From a virus, in IMG/VR virus record IMGVR_UViG_3300042154_000126, positions 1 to 27,071 of that record: a stretch of 27,071 nt of DNA; one strand, written 5' to 3'. Under the pieces are notes generated by a model. The model did no database searches, had not been told where the DNA came from, and was given only the letters and a program-made list of their open reading frames with translations. The position numbers and the translations under genes are program-made. Below, one piece after another: positions 22,396 through 27,071 of the stretch (the stretch's first letter is position 1; each line of letters begins with the position of its first letter).

Positions 22396-25300
22396 TTATG
22401 CTTTTGTTATTCCTATAAAAGGCATTGTTACTGTACTCCAAACCCCCGATGGAAATACTGATGGTGTTCCACTTGCAAAAGTAGAAATTGCTATATACGT
22501 GCCAACCGTTTGACCATTTGAAGCTAAATTTTTAAGAGGTAATAACGCTGATACTTGTACATTTGAAAATGCAGCCACTCCAGAATTAGTATGAACCACC
22601 ATCCAATATTTTGTACCGCTAATAAAATTAAATGTTACAGTTGCTGTTTTTTTGCCTATTGTAGATAAGTTTAAATCCGTACTTGTATAAAGTAAATTTT
22701 GGGGAACTCCGTTATTATCACTATAAATTGATATTTTAGCTAACGCGCCAGCAGCTAAAGTAGTTACATTAATAAATAAATTTAATGTTGTAATGTTTTG
22801 AGCTGGATAATAAAGTGTTGCTGTCATTCTATCTATCGTGTTTACAACAGATGTTAATGATACTGCGTTTACTGTAAAAGAAGTAACCTCGTTGCTTATT
22901 ATAGGTAAAATACTATGAACTCCAGACAAACCACCTCCGCCATTATATTGAGGTATATTCAATGTGCTACCTACTAAGGTAGCAGCTCCACTTGTGCCTG
23001 TTGTGGTTAATGTTATAGCGTCTTGTTTTGCATTCCAAGAAGTTGAGTTTCCTCCAGTTGCTGTTATAACTCCGTTAACGTCTAATTTAGTAGATGGACT
23101 TGTAGTTCCAATACCTACGTCTCCTTTTAAAGCAGTTTTAACTATTGAATCATTACCTAATACTACGGAATTTGAACCTAAACCTATTGCATTATATCCA
23201 ATAACAATTTGGTTTGTTTGACTATCTGCTAATGCTTTTGTTTCTGCCCCTAAATATATTGAGTTAGTTGAATTAATATTGGAAACAGAACCACCAGAAA
23301 TAAATCTTCCAGCTGCATTTCCTATTGCTGTATTAAAAGAGCCATTAATATTGTAGCCTGATAAATTTCCAAAGAAACTATTACCAGATGCAGAAATATT
23401 ACTATATCCGCTTCTATATCCAAAAAATGCGTTTTCATTTCCTAATGTGTTTACATATCCTGTATATGCTCCAAAAAATGAATTATTTAAACCTATTGTT
23501 GAAATAAGACCTGAATTATATCCTGCAAATGAATTATTAGGTGCGGTAGTATTAGATTGACCAGCACCGTTACCAATAAATAAGTTTCTAACTCCTGTGT
23601 TAATAGTATTGGAATTTCCAATCATTATATTTGATGCAATATTTCCTCCTCCTAATCCTATTTTTACTGAATTAATTAAAGCATCTCCGCCTACAATATC
23701 AAGTTTATAAGATGGATTTGTTGTTCCTATACCTACGTTTCCTCCTGAGGTAATACGCATACGTTCGGTTTGGCTTGTAAAAAATCTGTGTGTACCTGTA
23801 GAAATAGTTCCTGCCCAATACTGTATATCTGCTAGGTCTCCTAAGCCTAAACCATAAGTTTCCGTTGAAGATTTATAAAGATAGAATTTAAGTTTGTTAA
23901 AAGCATCTCCACCTGTTCTGTACGTATCATCTAATCTTATAGCTGTTGGTGTTGCAGCAGCTCCACTTAAACCACCAACTTGTAATATTTCACTCGGACT
24001 TGTTGTTCCAATACCCAATCTTTTATTACTGTCATCCCAAAAGAAATTAGCATTATCTTGGGCTATTGTTGTACCATTTGAAAATAAGACGGAACCAGCA
24101 GTTAATGATGGTAAATCAAATTTACTATTAAAAGTAGTCCAATCAGTTGAACTTAACGCTCCTCTATTTACTGACGATGCTGTTGGTAAATTAAATGTAT
24201 GTGTATCAACTAAACTATTAATATTAAAGTCTGTTCCGCTTGTTCCCACTGCTAAATATTGTGTATTTGCAGTCAATCCATTTAATGAAGTTACACCACC
24301 TGAAAATGTAGTTATAATTTCACATAAATGACTATTTTCTGTATGTAATGTTGCTGTTCTGCCTCCTGAATTATTAACGATATAAACCCTAATAGCAAGC
24401 CTATCTGTAACCAATAAAGGCGTTGTAGGTACCGCTAATGAAGTTAAATATAAATCAATACTTGTACCTCCGTTTATTGTTTCTGGAACTGCTGAATTGT
24501 TTGCAATAGTTGTAAAAGTTGCACCATCATATTTTAATAATTCAACATAAAAAGCAGGAGTACCTCCGTTTGAGGACATTGAAAAAAACATTTCAAAATT
24601 CCAAGCTCCACTGGGTATCTCTGTTCTATTTGGATTTCCAACATCAGTTAAAAACTGAGATATTAATCCATTTCCTGTTAATGTAAAATCCGTACCTGCA
24701 CCAATGATAGCTGTATTCGATAGTTGTTTATAAGTTGCTACCGATGCGTTAACACTTCCGTTTAAATAATAATTAACAGACGAGCCTCCCCCTCCACCAC
24801 TTGGCAAAGTTGCTAATTTACCATCCCCTCTAATATATTGAGCAGCTGTACCCGCTCCGCTAACAGTAATTGTCCCCGCCCCTGTAACTGGATTATTAGA
24901 TACAGTGAATGCAGGAGGCATTGATAAATCTACGGATGTAACAGTGCCAACACTCCATGTTCTATCTGCCGTAAGGTCGTACGCTGTTCCATTAATTGTT
25001 AATGTTCTACTTGTAGGAACATAGCCTGTTAAAGATGCGGATGTGATAAACCCATCTGGATTACTAGCTAAATAATAAGTATTAGTATCGTAAGATATTA
25101 CTCCAGCGTTTGATTTTACAAATCCAGTTCCTAGCAATGCGCTTTGCTTATTCATAAACGTTGTCCAATCCGATCCAGATAAATACCCGTTTATTCCATC
25201 ACTAGCTTTTGGAATTGATATGGCGTCAATAGTTCTAACTAAAGGAGAAGAAAAAGTCAATACATTCTCTTTTCCATTAAACGTATTCCAATCTGTAGAA

Positions 25301-25986
25301 CTTAAATAACCATCGGAACTTAATCCTGATTGATTAATTGTTATTGTCCCAGCGGTATCTACAAGCGGAGAAGTAAATATAAGAGCATTTGGTATGTCCT
25401 GAGCCGTTATAAACGGATAAATACCATCCTGACCATCATTTATAAGGTCAGATGTCTTTGTTGGTACAGCACCTTCATTTAAACTAACAAGAGATATCAT
25501 ATAATCCTTGTCCTCAAGCATCGATCCGTTCCCGTCAATATAATCAACGGTAAGTACAAAGAATGTAGGATCTAATATGTAGGGTTCTAGCGTAAGTATC
25601 TTATAAAAACCAAACTGATTGATATCATTTGATCTGTACAACAATACCTTCGATTCATTTAAGAAGTCAAGGAACTGACTTACATCGTTCTGTTTTGTTG
25701 TATACTTACTAAGCAAGAACGTTGTTATTGTAGAGAACGGAACCGAAGATCCTATCTCTGTCTCAAACGTTAATGTTCCAATAGGTCTAACCTCTAACGG
25801 GTCCAATGTGTAATACTTGTACTGTATAGGCATTCCTATATTTACAATTTGATTATCATTGAAGTATAACGCTAACTTGTCTGGCGTAAAGTTTTTAGTT
25901 CTGTTTTGATTTTGAATATCAGAACCAATCCATTTGTCACCACCAACTACGTCTTCATCTAAACTATATGTACTTATTTTTGTCAT
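22396..25986 (-). CDS. Modular tail fibre / receptor-binding protein, 1196 aa
   Basis: The modules in order are as follows. A virion anchor (1-45, MTKISTYS and KNFTPDKL) is shared with the 70-residue protein. A helical/beta neck covers about 50-200. Three spaced repeats of 'G-x-LS-x-x-DW-x-TF' lie at about 226-237, 267-278 and 610-621. A GTVTSVDLSMPP and GGGGG linker region lies at about 347-401, and a beta-rich jelly-roll-like domain at about 405-565. Three copies of GIGTT-x-PS (657-665, 752-760, 958-966) appear, with KLDI/KLDV after the last two. YadA-like head repeats such as NSFFG, GNENAFFGYRSG and NTAIGNAAG run about 790-945. The C-terminal domain (about 1030-1196) is shared with the 223-residue protein. 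Such repeats form trimeric beta structures. No S74 peptidase chaperone is visible at the end. The gene overlaps the spanin-like gene by ATGA. Confidence 0.82.
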   Translation of the reverse strand: MTKISTYSLDEDVVGGDKWIGSDIQNQNRTKNFTPDKLALYFNDNQIVNIGMPIQYKYYTLDPLEVRPIGTLTFETEIGSSVPFSTITTFLLSKYTTKQNDVSQFLDFLNESKVLLYRSNDINQFGFYKILTLEPYILDPTFFVLTVDYIDGNGSMLEDKDYMISLVSLNEGAVPTKTSDLINDGQDGIYPFITAQDIPNALIFTSPLVDTAGTITINQSGLSSDGYLSSTDWNTFNGKENVLTFSSPLVRTIDAISIPKASDGINGYLSGSDWTTFMNKQSALLGTGFVKSNAGVISYDTNTYYLASNPDGFITSASLTGYVPTSRTLTINGTAYDLTADRTWSVGTVTSVDLSMPPAFTVSNNPVTGAGTITVSGAGTAAQYIRGDGKLATLPSGGGGGSSVNYYLNGSVNASVATYKQLSNTAIIGAGTDFTLTGNGLISQFLTDVGNPNRTEIPSGAWNFEMFFSMSSNGGTPAFYVELLKYDGATFTTIANNSAVPETINGGTSIDLYLTSLAVPTTPLLVTDRLAIRVYIVNNSGGRTATLHTENSHLCEIITTFSGGVTSLNGLTANTQYLAVGTSGTDFNINSLVDTHTFNLPTASSVNRGALSSTDWTTFNSKFDLPSLTAGSVLFSNGTTIAQDNANFFWDDSNKRLGIGTTSPSEILQVGGLSGAAATPTAIRLDDTYRTGGDAFNKLKFYLYKSSTETYGLGLGDLADIQYWAGTISTGTHRFFTSQTERMRITSGGNVGIGTTNPSYKLDIVGGDALINSVKIGLGGGNIASNIMIGNSNTINTGVRNLFIGNGAGQSNTTAPNNSFAGYNSGLISTIGLNNSFFGAYTGYVNTLGNENAFFGYRSGYSNISASGNSFFGNLSGYNINGSFNTAIGNAAGRFISGGSVSNINSTNSIYLGAETKALADSQTNQIVIGYNAIGLGSNSVVLGNDSIVKTALKGDVGIGTTSPSTKLDVNGVITATGGNSTSWNAKQDAITLTTTGTSGAATLVGSTLNIPQYNGGGGLSGVHSILPIISNEVTSFTVNAVSLTSVVNTIDRMTATLYYPAQNITTLNLFINVTTLAAGALAKISIYSDNNGVPQNLLYTSTDLNLSTIGKKTATVTFNFISGTKYWMVVHTNSGVAAFSNVQVSALLPLKNLASNGQTVGTYIAISTFASGTPSVFPSGVWSTVTMPFIGITKA

Positions 25987-26393
25987 CTAAATTTATATAA
26001 TATATATCCTGGAATTAAAAGCAATAATAACCACCACCAATTAAACCCAGACTTTCGTTCTGTTTCTTTTTTAACGACAACTACTTTTTCGGTAACTTTT
26101 TTTGTGCTTAAATCAGACGTTATTTTATTTGAAACGATATTAGTATTGACTTTTCGTTTTTTGTAGCTTATTTTGGCGTTTATGTATGTTTTACCGTCTA
26201 TTACCATCGGCTTGACGGTGTCAATTGGCTCAATATATATCTCGCTAATACTATCTACTATTTTAATATCTATATTTTCTTTTGTCTGAATGTTATTTTG
26301 TATAACCTCAACCTTGTCTATCTTGACTTCTTCTTTTGCTACTTTACGTGTAGCGCAAGAAGTTAATAATAAGAGTACAAATAAATATTTCAT
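25983..26393 (-). CDS. Spanin-like lipoprotein with C-terminal membrane anchor (u-spanin candidate), 136 aa
   Basis: Residues 1-13 form a signal peptide with lipobox LLTSC (Cys13), so the mature N-terminus is probably attached to the outer membrane. Residues 14-115 are charged, rich in Lys, Val and Ile and probably extended or helical. Residues 118-133 (NWWWLLLLLIPGYILYK region) form a membrane segment followed by a short basic end. A lipoprotein signal plus C-terminal membrane anchor in about 130 residues is the build of unimolecular spanins such as T1 gp11, which join inner and outer membranes and fuse them at lysis. It directly follows an endolysin gene with ATGA overlap, which supports this. 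An unrelated envelope lipoprotein is the alternative. Confidence 0.6.
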   Translation of the reverse strand: MKYLFVLLLLTSCATRKVAKEEVKIDKVEVIQNNIQTKENIDIKIVDSISEIYIEPIDTVKPMVIDGKTYINAKISYKKRKVNTNIVSNKITSDLSTKKVTEKVVVVKKETERKSGFNWWWLLLLLIPGYILYKFR

Positions 26394-26803
26394 TTTATAT
26401 TCAGTATTTGTTTTCTATTCTTGCCTCCAGAAACATAAGACACATGAACCCAACTATAATTGTATTCGTTTATTAACTGGTCAAAGTCTAGGTTGTCTTT
26501 TATGTAATCAAAAATCATTTTGTTCGTAACCTTTCCTGTTCCTTGTATATCTATAGCCTGACCTTTAACATGCTGAGAAGTCTTAGAACCCCCAACAGAG
26601 TTGTTAAGTAGTAAACTTCTATAGAAACTCGACACCCTTAACGGAGTATCAAAGTGCTCTCTTACAACATCAAAAACTTTCGTGGCAACGAGCTGCATAT
26701 TTGCAAGCTCCTTATTACCTGGAGTATTTACTATACCCTTGCGTGTTGCTGTTTGGCTTGTAGTAGCTTCTAAGTAAGTTATATATTTTGATATATCTTT
26801 CAT
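26390..26803 (-). CDS. M15-type peptidase endolysin, 137 aa
   Basis: The protein cleaves peptide bonds in the peptidoglycan stem. Zinc site motifs of the M15 (VanY/Peptidase_M15_3 type) family are visible: S-x-F-Y-R-S at 58-63, SQHVKGQAIDI at 76-86 with ligands His78 and Asp85, and WVHVSY at 118-123 with His120. Glu113 or Asp108 may be the catalytic acid. The length of 137 residues is that of a single catalytic domain, without a wall-binding domain or signal peptide, so export depends on a holin. The gene overlaps both neighbours by ATGA, forming holin-like, endolysin and spanin-like genes in one translational chain. Confidence 0.82.
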   Translation of the reverse strand: MKDISKYITYLEATTSQTATRKGIVNTPGNKELANMQLVATKVFDVVREHFDTPLRVSSFYRSLLLNNSVGGSKTSQHVKGQAIDIQGTGKVTNKMIFDYIKDNLDFDQLINEYNYSWVHVSYVSGGKNRKQILNIK

Positions 26804-27033
26804 TTAAATGCTTTAAATATCAATGTAATTAACGCTCCGAAAAGAATTACAAATGCAACCTTGAACTGATTAATATATACAGAGATTTCATTCTTGAAAG
26901 TTTCCAAGTCTTCAACTCTTTCATCTATCTCTTTTACTTGAGACACCATTCCTTTGAAGTTATTGAATTCACTGCCTAATAAGGCTTGCTTTATCTCTTT
27001 TATATCTTGACTCAGTTGCTCTAGATTATCCAT
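26800..27033 (-). CDS. Holin-like small membrane protein, 77 aa
   Basis: Residues 1-55 are charged and form a probable coiled coil (DIKEIKQAL and QVKEIDERVEDLETFKNEI). Residues 58-74 are one membrane segment (KVAFVILFGALITLIFK), followed by a short Lys end. A soluble coiled coil plus a single C-terminal membrane segment resembles the XhlA-type hemolysin/holin-associated family. Its place just before the endolysin supports a holin or holin-helper role. The start is the ATG at 27033, which overlaps a preceding TAA stop (TAATG). Confidence 0.6.
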   Translation of the reverse strand: MDNLEQLSQDIKEIKQALLGSEFNNFKGMVSQVKEIDERVEDLETFKNEISVYINQFKVAFVILFGALITLIFKAFK

Positions 27034-27071
27034 TATTTTCTTAAACGTTCTACTATATTAGTAATTCCCTC
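27033..27071 (-). CDS. C-terminal end of an upstream gene (cut by window edge)
   Basis: On the minus strand one frame is open from the window edge and codes for 12 residues (ends VERLRK) before TAA. The other two frames hit stops at once. The stop overlaps the ATG of the holin-like gene as TAATG, as at other joins in this operon. Nothing can be said about function. Confidence 0.5.
   Translation of the reverse strand, partial: EGITNIVERLRK

Noticed and set aside
22396-25986. A diversity-generating retroelement acting on the fibre C-terminus or the 223-aa copy.
   Set aside because: No reverse transcriptase gene or near-identical template repeat was seen in the window; the two C-terminal domains differ throughout, as old paralogues do.
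1277-26529. All open frames on the plus strand and the small minus-strand frame at 3384-3590.
   Set aside because: They lie entirely opposite to or inside convincing genes and their translations look like antisense or out-of-frame readings (Cys/Phe/Ser-rich or Lys-rich without pattern); none has its own spacing or start context.
1-27071. tRNA genes, CRISPR arrays, integrase, insertion sequences or an origin.
   Set aside because: Nothing resembling these was visible; coding density leaves almost no room and no regularly spaced repeats or transposase motifs appear.

Overview
The window is a contiguous, almost fully coding, strongly AT-rich stretch in which every supported gene lies on the minus strand, so transcription runs from position 27071 towards 1. 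It carries the structural, packaging and lysis genes of a tailed phage with a short tail (podovirus-like). There is a large terminase, a portal, a scaffold candidate, a major capsid protein, head-tail adaptors, a large tail-nozzle-like protein and a set of internal or ejection protein candidates. No sheath, tape-measure or contractile baseplate genes are visible. The host is most likely a member of Bacteroidota (Flavobacterium-like). Genes start without Shine-Dalgarno sequences and behind A-rich leaders, and several intergenic gaps carry the Bacteroidota -7 promoter box TAnnTTTG on the coding strand. The gene order and protein sizes resemble T7-like and crAss-like podoviruses, but family assignment needs a database search.

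Layout in transcription order. (1) 27071-25983: tail end of an unknown gene, then a lysis cassette of a small C-terminally anchored holin-like protein, an M15-type peptidase endolysin and a lipoprotein with a C-terminal membrane segment that looks like a one-gene spanin. These genes overlap by ATGA and run straight into the fibre gene. (2) 25986-21234: a 1196-residue modular fibre, a 52-residue coiled-coil protein and several small unknown proteins, one of which is a free-standing copy of the fibre's N-terminal anchor. (3) 21234-15730: a GroES-like candidate, a TerS candidate, TerL and portal. (4) 15692-14840: a 223-residue protein related to the fibre C-terminus and a 53-residue paralogue of the 52-residue protein. 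(5) 14801-11464: scaffold candidate, major capsid protein with a strong terminator, and a conserved capsid-neighbour protein that ends at a second terminator. (6) 11401-4094: two adaptor proteins, the 1494-residue nozzle-like protein and two related tail proteins. (7) 4075-1: four genes in the order and style of T7 gp13-gp14-gp15-gp16 (internal/ejection proteins), the last cut by the window edge.

The most interesting structure is a dispersed fibre module set. A C-terminal domain, an N-terminal anchor and a small coiled-coil protein each occur twice, once in or beside the large fibre and once elsewhere. The C-terminal domain and the small protein sit in the same order at both sites, so a two-gene cassette appears duplicated between the fibre locus and the portal-scaffold junction. 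Other points are a run of seven consecutive in-frame TAA codons created by an ATT microsatellite, a lambda-like deviant Walker A in TerL, a four-cysteine module shared by neighbouring tail genes, and recurring TAnnTTTG boxes and ATCAAATG start contexts. No tRNA, CRISPR array, integrase or insertion sequence was seen, and no gene-free stretch exceeds 100 bases. All function calls come from reading sequence by eye without searches.
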